DNA of 64,000 bases from Hyphomicrobiales bacterium (GTDB taxonomy: Bacteria; Pseudomonadota; Alphaproteobacteria; Rhizobiales; Xanthobacteraceae), in assembly GCA_017305665.1 (NCBI GenBank), contig JAFKKH010000013.1, positions 62,001-126,000 of the forward strand. Direction: 5' to 3'. Every line of letters starts with the position of its first letter. The stretch's first letter is position 1. The position numbers were made by a program, and so were the translations under genes. This document shows, one piece after another, positions 19,190-26,551 of this stretch. Below the pieces are notes generated by a model. It was not told the origin of the DNA. It searched no databases and saw only the letters and a program-made list of their open reading frames with translations.

Positions 19190-20881
19190 TCAGCCCGCCA
19201 TTTTCATCGCAGCGTCGCTCGGGCTGACGAAGCCGTGCTCGACCACCGCGTTGCGGCCGCCATGTTTGGCGGCATATAGCGCGGCGTCGGCCGCCTCGAC
19301 CAGATCCGTCGGATGCTGGGTTTCGTTCGGCGACGTGACGGCGATGCCCACGCTGACGGTCACGGTCTGATAGCTTGAGGTGGCATGAGGCAATGCGAGA
19401 ACCTGTACGGCCGCGCGTACCGACTCGGCGATTGTTCGCGCCTTATCCGCGCCGGTATTGGGCAGCATCAGGCAGAATTCTTCGCCGCCGTAACGCGCCG
19501 CAAACCCTTTGGTCTGGTTTGCAATCCCGGCCAGAACCTCGCCGATGCGGCTGAGACAGGTGTCGCCTTCGAGGTGGCCATAAGTATCGTTGAACAGCTT
19601 GAAGTGATCGACATCGATCATCAATAGCGACAGTTGCTCGCCGGTTTGCAGGGTCTTGAACCACTCGAAATCGAGCCGGCTCTGGAAGCCGCGCCGGTTT
19701 GCGAGACCGCTCAGCGCATCCATCGATGCCATCACGGTGAGGCGGTCGTTGGCCGTGAGCAGATCGCGCTCGCGCTCGCCGAGCTGCGCCGTCATGGCGT
19801 TGAACGCCCGTGCCAGGGGCACGAATTCCGCCGGCAACTGGGACCGTGCCACGCGCGCGCTGCGATCGCCGCGGCCGAACTGCGTCGCGACAGCGGTCAT
19901 CATCTCGATCGGACGGACGATCAGCCGCTCGGCGGCGATCAACGCGCCGAGCAGGACGAGAAGACCGACAAAGCCGAGCTGGATATAGGCGATATAGATC
20001 TCGCGATTGATCTTCGCCGATGCCACGGCCTCATCGACGCTGACGATCAGGCGAGAACTGGTTCCGGGAACGCGCGTGAAGGAAATCAAGCGTTCCTTGC
20101 CGCTCGAGGCGGTGAAATGCAGTCTGCCGGTGGCGCTGTTCGATGCGGCGCTAGCCCGCTGGATCGCCGGGAGCAATGCGGTATCGTCGATCGGGTTGCC
20201 GATCATGCTGGCCTGGTCGGCGGGAGCCGCAAGAACCGTTCCGTGGCTGTCGATCAGGATCGCGGAGACGCCGGGCCGGCCGCCGAGATTGTCCATGACC
20301 TTCGACATCCAGTCGAGGTTGATGCCGGCGATGATGACGTTGCCGTTGCGGGTATCTGTCGGGTCAACCGGATAGGCCGCCACCGCGATCGGCAGCTTCG
20401 TGACCCGGCTGAAGATGTAATCGCTGATCACTAGCTTGCGCTCGGATTTCGCGCGCTTGAAATAATCCCGATCACCCAGATTGAGATTGGTCATGTTGTC
20501 GACGCTGGCGCAGGTCACCCGTCCGTTGGGATCGAGAACGAGCACGTTTCTGATCCAGGGAAGGTTGGTCGGCACGCTGGCACGCATCAGGCCGCAGGCA
20601 TCGCCAAGCTGCGCGCCCGACAAATAGATCTGCGATGCCGATTTCAGAATCGCTTCGACCGAGAAGATCACCTCGCGCTGCGCCTCGACGGTGCGCTGCG
20701 CTAGCTTGTCGAACTCCTGATTGATCTCGGCAATCGTCTTGACGCGGGTCTCTTCCAGCGAGCGGACCCGCTCCACCATCAGCGGCACCACCAGGATCAG
20801 CGCCAGCAGCACGAGCCGCGCGCGGATTCCCATGACGGCCTTGAGTTTGGCTCGTTTGCGGTTGAAGCTGATCCGTGACAT
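19190..20881 (-). CDS. Diguanylate cyclase with Cache sensor, HAMP and GGDEF domains
   Basis: 563 residues. TM1 lies near residues 18-37, a periplasmic dCache-like sensor covers about 40-285, TM2 is near 296-318, a HAMP-like linker follows, and a GGDEF domain spans about 380-550 with an intact active-site GGEEF at 465-469. It should make cyclic di-GMP from two GTP. The inhibitory RxxD site expected five residues before GGEEF is replaced by QTKG, so product inhibition is probably lost. ATG 20881 follows AGGGA on the minus strand; an upstream start at 20968 is possible. It is divergent from the yggS-like gene. Confidence 0.88.
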   Translation of the reverse strand: MSRISFNRKRAKLKAVMGIRARLVLLALILVVPLMVERVRSLEETRVKTIAEINQEFDKLAQRTVEAQREVIFSVEAILKSASQIYLSGAQLGDACGLMRASVPTNLPWIRNVLVLDPNGRVTCASVDNMTNLNLGDRDYFKRAKSERKLVISDYIFSRVTKLPIAVAAYPVDPTDTRNGNVIIAGINLDWMSKVMDNLGGRPGVSAILIDSHGTVLAAPADQASMIGNPIDDTALLPAIQRASAASNSATGRLHFTASSGKERLISFTRVPGTSSRLIVSVDEAVASAKINREIYIAYIQLGFVGLLVLLGALIAAERLIVRPIEMMTAVATQFGRGDRSARVARSQLPAEFVPLARAFNAMTAQLGERERDLLTANDRLTVMASMDALSGLANRRGFQSRLDFEWFKTLQTGEQLSLLMIDVDHFKLFNDTYGHLEGDTCLSRIGEVLAGIANQTKGFAARYGGEEFCLMLPNTGADKARTIAESVRAAVQVLALPHATSSYQTVTVSVGIAVTSPNETQHPTDLVEAADAALYAAKHGGRNAVVEHGFVSPSDAAMKMAG

Positions 20882-20981
20882 CACAGTCCCTGACCCCCGC
20901 AGAAGAATGTAGAGCCAACGGTTCAAGAAGCCTTTCGTGGAATAAGTAAAATTGGAACGATCGGCCAAAACTTCAGGTTTG

Positions 20982-21680
20982 ATGAATCAAATGCCCACTG
21001 GACCCGAAGTGTCGGTAACGGCTCCTTCACCAAGCGGCCTCTCGTTTGTCGAGGGCGAGATCGTTCGCGCCTGCCGCGATGCGCGTCGCGAACGATCATC
21101 GGTGACGCTGGTGGCGGTTTCGAAGACTTTTGATGCCCCTGCGATCGCGCCTGTTATCGCGGCCGGGCAACGGGTTTTCGGCGAAAATCGTGTGCAGGAG
21201 GCAAAGGCAAAGTGGCCTGACCTGATGGTGGCGCATCCGGGTCTCAAGCTGCATCTGATCGGCCCGCTGCAATCCAACAAGGCAAAGGAAGCCGTCGCTC
21301 TGTTCGATGCCATCCATTCGGTGGACCGTCCGAGCATTTGCGAAGCGTTAGCCAAGGAAATCGTTAAGCAAGACCGCCGGCCCGAGCTGTTCGTGCAGAT
21401 CAATACCGGCGAGGAGCCGCAGAAGGCTGGAATTGCGCCGTCCGACACGGATGATTTCATCGCGCGCTGCCGTGAGACCTATGGCCTGACGATTTCAGGT
21501 CTGATGTGCATTCCGCCGCTGGACGATGCGCCGGCGCCGCACTTCGCGCTCACCGCGAAGATCGCCAAACGCAATGGCCTCACGCAATTGTCGATGGGCA
21601 TGAGCGCGGACTTTGCGACTGCGATTGAATTCGGCGCGACCCACGTGCGGGTCGGTTCGGCGATTTTCGGGAAGCGCTGA
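20982..21680 (+). CDS. YggS/PROSC family pyridoxal-phosphate homeostasis protein
   Basis: About 232 residues. TLVAVSKTFDAPAI contains the PLP-binding lysine, followed by GENRVQEAKAKWP, HLIGPLQSNKAKEAV, VDRP, QINTGEEPQKAG and SMGMSADFATAIEFGATHVRVGSAIFG, all signatures of the family. These proteins buffer free PLP in the cytoplasm and show no known catalytic turnover. ATG 20982 is chosen over a TTG at 20952; neither has a strong ribosome binding site. A short hairpin follows the stop. Confidence 0.92.
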   Translation: MNQMPTGPEVSVTAPSPSGLSFVEGEIVRACRDARRERSSVTLVAVSKTFDAPAIAPVIAAGQRVFGENRVQEAKAKWPDLMVAHPGLKLHLIGPLQSNKAKEAVALFDAIHSVDRPSICEALAKEIVKQDRRPELFVQINTGEEPQKAGIAPSDTDDFIARCRETYGLTISGLMCIPPLDDAPAPHFALTAKIAKRNGLTQLSMGMSADFATAIEFGATHVRVGSAIFGKR

Positions 21681-21684
21681 CTCA

Positions 21685-21702
21685 CCCTCTTCTACAAGAG
21701 GG
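21685..21702. terminator. Bidirectional hairpin between convergent genes
   Basis: CCCTCTT/AAGAGGG with loop CTAC lies 5 bp after the yggS-like stop and 27 bp from the stop of the convergent L,D-transpeptidase gene. No long T-run follows, so its efficiency as a terminator is uncertain. Confidence 0.45.
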
Positions 21703-21728
21703 AAAGAGTACGCACGGCGATTCGGTCA

Positions 21729-22298
21729 CTACCCGATTTCGATCCGCGTGCGCGGCCCGATCCGTCGCAACAGATGTAGCATCGCGGGCCGCGTCATCGC
21801 CACGCACCCGGCAGTCGGCCCAAAATTGTCGCGGGCGAGATGCAGGAACACCGCGCTGCCGCGTCCGGCGATGCGGGGACGCGCGTTGTGGTCGATTTCG
21901 ATGATGAAGTCGTAGAGGTGATCGCTGCGCGTCAGCCGGTCGCCGCCCACGTCATCAGTGAGACGAATGGGCTGATTGTAGTGCCGGTCGGTGGGATCCT
22001 CGCACCAGGCGTCCTGCGGCGTGATGGGACGCACCGGCAGAAACGTGCGCGGCCGCGGATGCCGGTCGGCGCGCCACCACAGCCGCACGGGCTGGAAAAC
22101 CCCCTTCGGGGTGCCGCCGTCGCCTTCACGCTTGTTGGCCCGGATTCCGCCCCGGCCGAGCGCAACCGGGATGGCCTGTCCGTCTACCGTCAGCCAGCCC
22201 CTGCTCGGCCGGCCTGCGGCCGCCCGAACCTGAATCGCCGCGAGCGGCCCATCACGGGAATTTGTCACGTAAGGTATTGAAAAATCTGCGCTTCCCAT
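21729..22298 (-). CDS. YkuD-family L,D-transpeptidase-like protein (COG3786 type)
   Basis: About 189 residues. The region VRLWWRADRHPRPRTFLPVRPI and later FLHLARDNFGPTAGCVAMTRP match the short L,D-transpeptidase-like proteins in which the catalytic Cys sits in GPTAGCVAM rather than HGCVR. No signal peptide is clear from the chosen start, so a cytoplasmic or non-classical location is possible. GGAGGA lies 12 bp before ATG 22298; starts at 22364 or a GTG at 22268 are alternatives. It is a second YkuD paralogue within 5 kb. Confidence 0.78.
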   Translation of the reverse strand: MGSADFSIPYVTNSRDGPLAAIQVRAAAGRPSRGWLTVDGQAIPVALGRGGIRANKREGDGGTPKGVFQPVRLWWRADRHPRPRTFLPVRPITPQDAWCEDPTDRHYNQPIRLTDDVGGDRLTRSDHLYDFIIEIDHNARPRIAGRGSAVFLHLARDNFGPTAGCVAMTRPAMLHLLRRIGPRTRIEIG

Positions 22299-22532
22299 GG
22301 AATGGAGGAGTCCTCCGGTTGCTCCCGCCGGCGGCGTGCTTTGATGCATGTCATTACAGGACATTCATCAAAATGCCCGCCGATTCTGGAGTAAGCTCCA
22401 TTGTGGCTTGTGAATCGGTAACAAGTTCATACGTCCATACGAACCACGACTGACTGGTTGCCGGGATTGAACAGGAAGTACGCTTGCGTGCATCCGTCAC
22501 CCCGGTCCCGCCGCCAAGAGGATTGCACACAG

Positions 22533-23219
22533 ATGGCCAACGCCCGCAAAATCCTGATCGTGGACGACGATACCGACCTGCGCGACACGCTGGTCGAGCA
22601 ACTGTCGCTGCATGAGGAATTCGAGGCCTCCGCGGTCGACACCGGCGCCAAGGGTGCCAGTGCCGCCAAAACCCATTCGCCCGATCTGGTGCTGATGGAT
22701 GTCGGGCTGCCCGATACCGACGGGCGCGAGGTGGTGCGATCGTTGCGCAAGGGCGGCTTCAAGGCGCCGATCATCATGCTCACCGGCCACGACACCGATT
22801 CGGATACCATTCTCGGCCTCGAATCCGGCGCCAACGACTATGTCGCGAAACCGTTCCGCTTCGCGGTGTTGCTGGCGCGGATCCGTGCGCAACTCCGTCA
22901 GCACGAGGCCAGCGAGGACGCGGTGTTCTCGGTGGGGCCCTATAGCTTCCGGCCGGGTTCGAAGATGCTGACCGGCGCCAACGCCAAGAAGGTGCGGCTG
23001 ACCGAGAAGGAAACCGCAATCCTCCGCTTCCTGTATCGCGCCGGCCAGATGCCGGTGTCGCGTGAAACGCTGCTGCAGGAAGTCTGGGGCTACAACTCCG
23101 GCGTCACCACCCACACGCTGGAAACCCACATCTACCGGTTGCGCCAGAAGATCGAGAAAGACGCCGCCAATCCGGAGATTCTGGTCACCGAAGCCGGTGG
23201 CTACAAGCTGGTGCCGTGA
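22533..23219 (+). CDS. OmpR/PhoB-family response regulator (CenR-like)
   Basis: 228 residues. The receiver domain starts KILIVDDDTDLRD with acidic pocket D11-D12, phospho-acceptor Asp56 in VLMDVGLPD and the conserved Lys in VAKPF. The C-terminal winged helix has RLTEKETAILRFLYRAG and THTLETHIYRLRQKIE. The sequence recalls CenR, an envelope regulator in other alphaproteobacteria, but I cannot confirm orthology. No histidine kinase gene is adjacent. An upstream in-frame extension to 22458 is unlikely because the receiver begins at MANARKIL. The next gene encodes a cyclic-nucleotide-binding protein. Confidence 0.9.
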   Translation: MANARKILIVDDDTDLRDTLVEQLSLHEEFEASAVDTGAKGASAAKTHSPDLVLMDVGLPDTDGREVVRSLRKGGFKAPIIMLTGHDTDSDTILGLESGANDYVAKPFRFAVLLARIRAQLRQHEASEDAVFSVGPYSFRPGSKMLTGANAKKVRLTEKETAILRFLYRAGQMPVSRETLLQEVWGYNSGVTTHTLETHIYRLRQKIEKDAANPEILVTEAGGYKLVP

Positions 23220-23287
23220 TACGATTCGGCTGACGAATCGTATTAGCCCATGCGCGATCCCGACATGGGTCGCCAAACCGGTCTTGC

Positions 23288-23734
23288 ATGTCGATCGAAG
23301 ATGACGTTGCCCTTCTCGAGCGGGTCCCGACATTGCGCCTGTTGGGAAGCGCGGTGTTGCGCGTGCTTGCCATCAGTTCGGAACAGCAGCAATTCGCCCG
23401 CGGCTCGATCCTGTTTCGCGCCGGTGACGAATCGGACGGCGGTTTTGTCGTGCAGGATGGCGCGTTCCGCATTCATGAAGAGGACGGCAACCGGGAAGTG
23501 ATCGCCGAGCGCGGCGCGCTGATCGGTGAACTGGCATTGATCGTTCCCATGTCGCGGTCCGCGACCGCCATCGCGCTGAAATATTCGACGCTGATCCGCA
23601 TTCCGCGCACGCTGTTCCAGCGCGTGCTCGATAGCGATCCCGCCGCGGCACGCCGTCTGCGCGACGAACTCGCCAACCGCACCCGTCAGGCGACCAGCGA
23701 CATCGTGATGGCGAGCGCCAAGCTGAATATTTGA
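23288..23734 (+). CDS. Cyclic nucleotide-binding domain protein
   Basis: 148 residues that are essentially one CRP-like cyclic-nucleotide-binding domain. FARGSILFRAGDESDGGFVVQDG leads into the phosphate-binding cassette IGELALIVPMSRSATAIAL. No DNA-binding helix-turn-helix follows, so it is a stand-alone sensor or adaptor. It lies 68 bp after the response regulator in the same direction, so joint transcription is plausible. The ligand (cAMP, cGMP or none) is unknown. Confidence 0.88.
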   Translation: MSIEDDVALLERVPTLRLLGSAVLRVLAISSEQQQFARGSILFRAGDESDGGFVVQDGAFRIHEEDGNREVIAERGALIGELALIVPMSRSATAIALKYSTLIRIPRTLFQRVLDSDPAAARRLRDELANRTRQATSDIVMASAKLNI

Positions 23735-23745
23735 TCTTCCTTTAT

Positions 23746-23766
23746 CCCTCCCCACAAGAGGGAGGG
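23746..23766. terminator. Shared hairpin between convergent genes
   Basis: CCCTCCC/GGGAGGG with a 7-base loop sits between the stop of the cyclic-nucleotide-binding gene (23734) and the convergent xthA stop (23792). It resembles the short GC-rich hairpin at 21685 and may terminate both directions. Confidence 0.5.
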
Positions 23767-23791
23767 GCAGGTAACGTGCTTCGCAGAATCT

Positions 23792-24607
23792 CTAGATCTC
23801 CAGCACCGCGGTCACCGGCACGTGGTCCGACGGACGCTCCCAGCCGCGGGCATCGCGAGTGATGCGGAAATCCCGGACGCCGGCGCGCAACGCATCCGAG
23901 ACCCAGATGTGGTCGAGTCGGCGGCCCTTGTTAGCGGCGATCCAGTCCGCCGCGCGATAGCTCCACCACGTGTAGATTTTTTCCGACATCGGAATGCGGG
24001 CGCGCGCAATGTCGATCCAGTTGCCGGCACTCTGCACGCCGAGCAGTTTCTCGCATTCGACCGGCGTGTGCGACACGATCTTCAGAAGCTGCTTATGCGA
24101 CCAGACGTCGTTCTCATGCGGCGCGACGTTGAGGTCACCGACCAGGATATGACGGTCGCCGTCGCGCGGATGCAGCGGCGCGCAGGCCTTCATCTCGTCG
24201 AGGAATTGCAGCTTGTGAGCGAACTTCGGATTGAGCGCAGGATCGGGAATGTCGCCACCCGCCGGCACGTAGAAGTTATGCAGCGCGAGCGGCGCAGCGA
24301 GCCCGGCCTTGCCGCCCAGCGTCACGCTGACGTGGCGTGAATCGATCTTGTCGCAAAAGAACTTGACGTCGGTAGCATCGAACGGCAGCTTCGAGACGAT
24401 AGCGACGCCGTGATAGCCCTTCTGTCCGTTCAGCGCGACGTGCTCGTAACCGAGCCGCCTGAACCGCTTCAGCGGAAAAGCATCGTCCGGGCATTTGGTT
24501 TCCTGCAGGCACAGCACGTCGGGCCGCTGCGCTTTCAGAAACTTCGCGACGAGGTCGATGCGCAGCCGTACCGAATTGATGTTCCAGGTGGTGAGGGTGA
24601 GCTGCAT
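23792..24607 (-). CDS. xthA: Exodeoxyribonuclease III (AP endonuclease)
   Basis: A 271-residue Mg2+-dependent base-excision repair nuclease. Motifs in order are TTWNINSVRLR, LQETKCPDDAFP (catalytic Glu), HNFYVPAG, GDLNVAPHENDVW (Asp/Asn pair), RLDHIWVS and SDHVPVTAVLEI (catalytic His). ATG 24607 gives the family N-terminus MQLTLTTWNINS; the in-frame start at 24640 would add 11 unlike residues. Confidence 0.95.
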   Translation of the reverse strand: MQLTLTTWNINSVRLRIDLVAKFLKAQRPDVLCLQETKCPDDAFPLKRFRRLGYEHVALNGQKGYHGVAIVSKLPFDATDVKFFCDKIDSRHVSVTLGGKAGLAAPLALHNFYVPAGGDIPDPALNPKFAHKLQFLDEMKACAPLHPRDGDRHILVGDLNVAPHENDVWSHKQLLKIVSHTPVECEKLLGVQSAGNWIDIARARIPMSEKIYTWWSYRAADWIAANKGRRLDHIWVSDALRAGVRDFRITRDARGWERPSDHVPVTAVLEI

Positions 24608-24687
24608 GAAAAGTCCGGCGAAGAGCGACTGTTCTTTCATCTCTCACAAGGGAAGACAGAAAGGAAGGCCAGCGTCGTCCGGCGGAC

Positions 24688-25503
24688 TTATCCGCCCGGC
24701 GTCCGGAAGACCTGAACCGAAAGATGAGGAGACAGCCGATCGACCGTTGCTGCGCCATCAGGCTGTGCCGCGACCCAGGCCGCGGTATCCGCCACGATGC
24801 GCTTGCGAATGTCGGTCGGAAGGTACCAGAATTCCGCGAACAGTCCGTCGCGTATTCGCTCGAGCGCTTCGCCGTAGCTGATCTCTGTGTCCCACTGGAT
24901 GTCACGCATATCGATATCGACGGGCTCACAGGAGTGGGCGCGCATGAAGGCATCAAGCTCGGATCGCGAATGCGGATCAAGGCCGATGTACCGGCGGTTG
25001 AACCCGAGTCCGCTGGCGAGATGCCTGAAATGCCGCCGCACGGCGTCGCCAAACGCCGCCCGCTCGTTCACATGCACGATGGATGCGCCCGGCCGCGCAA
25101 CACGGATCATTTCGCGGCAGGCCTGCTGCCAGTCCTCGATATGCTGAAGAAGCTTGGAGACCACGACGCCGTCGGCGCATCCATCTGCTTCGGGGAGATG
25201 GCAGGCATCGGCCACCGCAAAGCTCGCTCCCCATTCGGGAGCCGCTTTCGACCGCGCGTGCTCGATCATCTCGTTCGAGACATCAAAACCTCTGATCTGA
25301 TAGCCGCGCTCGGCCAGCGGAAGCGAAATCTGCCCCGTTCCACAACCGATATCGAAAATGACGCCGCGCTCGGGAAACAAGCCGCGTGCAATCAGACGGC
25401 CGAACGCGCTCTGCAGGCTATGTGGAGGTATGTTGCGTGTCGCATCGTACCGGTGGGCGATCCGGGAGAAATCAGACGTTCGGCTGGATTTGTTCTGGGT
25501 CAT
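24688..25503 (-). CDS. Class I SAM-dependent methyltransferase
   Basis: 271 residues. Motif I is VIFDIGCGTGQISLPLAERG, followed by GFDVSNEMIEHAR and VADACHLPEADGCADGVVVSKLLQHIEDW, typical of the Methyltransf_11/UbiE-like fold. The substrate is unknown. It lies 32 bp after... the lolA-like gene runs the same way downstream? No overlap is seen with neighbours: xthA is 80 bp downstream on the same strand and the lolA-like gene 32 bp upstream. Nothing in the context names a pathway. Confidence 0.85.
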   Translation of the reverse strand: MTQNKSSRTSDFSRIAHRYDATRNIPPHSLQSAFGRLIARGLFPERGVIFDIGCGTGQISLPLAERGYQIRGFDVSNEMIEHARSKAAPEWGASFAVADACHLPEADGCADGVVVSKLLQHIEDWQQACREMIRVARPGASIVHVNERAAFGDAVRRHFRHLASGLGFNRRYIGLDPHSRSELDAFMRAHSCEPVDIDMRDIQWDTEISYGEALERIRDGLFAEFWYLPTDIRKRIVADTAAWVAAQPDGAATVDRLSPHLSVQVFRTPGG

Positions 25504-25535
25504 GACCGCTACCGGCGCGCGGTCAATGCCGCAAT

Positions 25536-26336
25536 CTAGTTATTCGACGAGGTCGGATAATGCGTGAAATCGATCTTGAACAGGCCAGGGTCGGGCTTCG
25601 CCGTGGTGTTCAGGTTGTAGATCGCGACCGTGGTGTCGTAACCCTGCGGGTCGGTGACAGTCCACTGCTTGAGCTGGCCGTCCTTGACGCCGAGCATCAG
25701 CATCAGGCGCGACGTGCCGACCAGCGCCTGCTTCTCCTCGATGGTGACGCTGATATAGAGGTCGTCCATCGTGACGCTGACGACGTTGGTGTCCTTCATC
25801 AGGTCGATGCGATCGGACAGCAGATAGCGCAACGGCGTCTGCGATAAGGGGTAGATGTCCTGGGTCGCGAGCTTGGTGTCGCGCACGGCGAGCGATGAGC
25901 CGTCGGAAATCATCGCGATCGGCGATGGCGGATCATACTCGAAGCGCACCTTGCCCGGCTTCTGGATGTAGAACTGGCCGGTCGTGCGAGAGCCGTCGGG
26001 GCCGACCTGCACGAAATTTCCGCTCAGGGTCTGCAGCGACGACAAGTACGCGCTGACACGTCCGGCAGCCGCCTTCTGCTCCGGAGTGAAGGTCTGGAAG
26101 ATGCTGGCCGGCACGTTGCGGCGGCGATCGGGAATGATCGGGTCGGGCGGCCGTGTGGTCCCCGTGACCTGCGGTCCGGCCGGCCGGGCCGTGTTGGGGG
26201 TGGCGGCCGGTGGATTGTCGCGAACCTTCGGCGCCGGACGCGGCATCGGAATGGCCTGGGCGAGCGCGCCGGGGATGAGAAGACCCGCGGCCAGCAGGGC
26301 GGCAAGCCAGACCGCGCCGGTTCGCGCGCGCTGCAT
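25536..26336 (-). CDS. LolA-like outer-membrane lipoprotein carrier protein
   Basis: 266 residues. A signal peptide (VWLAALLAAGLLIPGALAQA) is followed by a Pro-rich stretch of about 45 residues and then a LolA/LppX-fold domain: RVSAYLSSLQTLSGNFVQVGPDGSRTTGQFYIQKPGKVRFEY and VRDTKLATQDIYPLSQTPLRYLL. LolA carries lipoproteins across the periplasm. Its position just downstream of ftsK matches lolA in other proteobacteria. ATG 26336 was chosen; a GTG 12 codons upstream (26372) is possible. The frame stays open far upstream across ftsK, but that part is antisense noise. Confidence 0.85.
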   Translation of the reverse strand: MQRARTGAVWLAALLAAGLLIPGALAQAIPMPRPAPKVRDNPPAATPNTARPAGPQVTGTTRPPDPIIPDRRRNVPASIFQTFTPEQKAAAGRVSAYLSSLQTLSGNFVQVGPDGSRTTGQFYIQKPGKVRFEYDPPSPIAMISDGSSLAVRDTKLATQDIYPLSQTPLRYLLSDRIDLMKDTNVVSVTMDDLYISVTIEEKQALVGTSRLMLMLGVKDGQLKQWTVTDPQGYDTTVAIYNLNTTAKPDPGLFKIDFTHYPTSSNN

Positions 26337-26551
26337 GCCGGCCGAAAAATGCGCTGTGGGTGGATGTGTCACGTATCTGCTCAATGCCCTGTCCTGCCCA
26401 CCCGATGCGTCCCTTGTAACGTGCCTCGCGCCCGCGCGGGTATCGCATTTTCGCGAGCGAGAACCGGCGCGATCGATGCTGGCGTCGGCGCTAGCGTGAC
26501 GCTGTGGCGATTTCGCGGCCCGCGCGCGGAATGTCGGGCACTTGTCATGCG

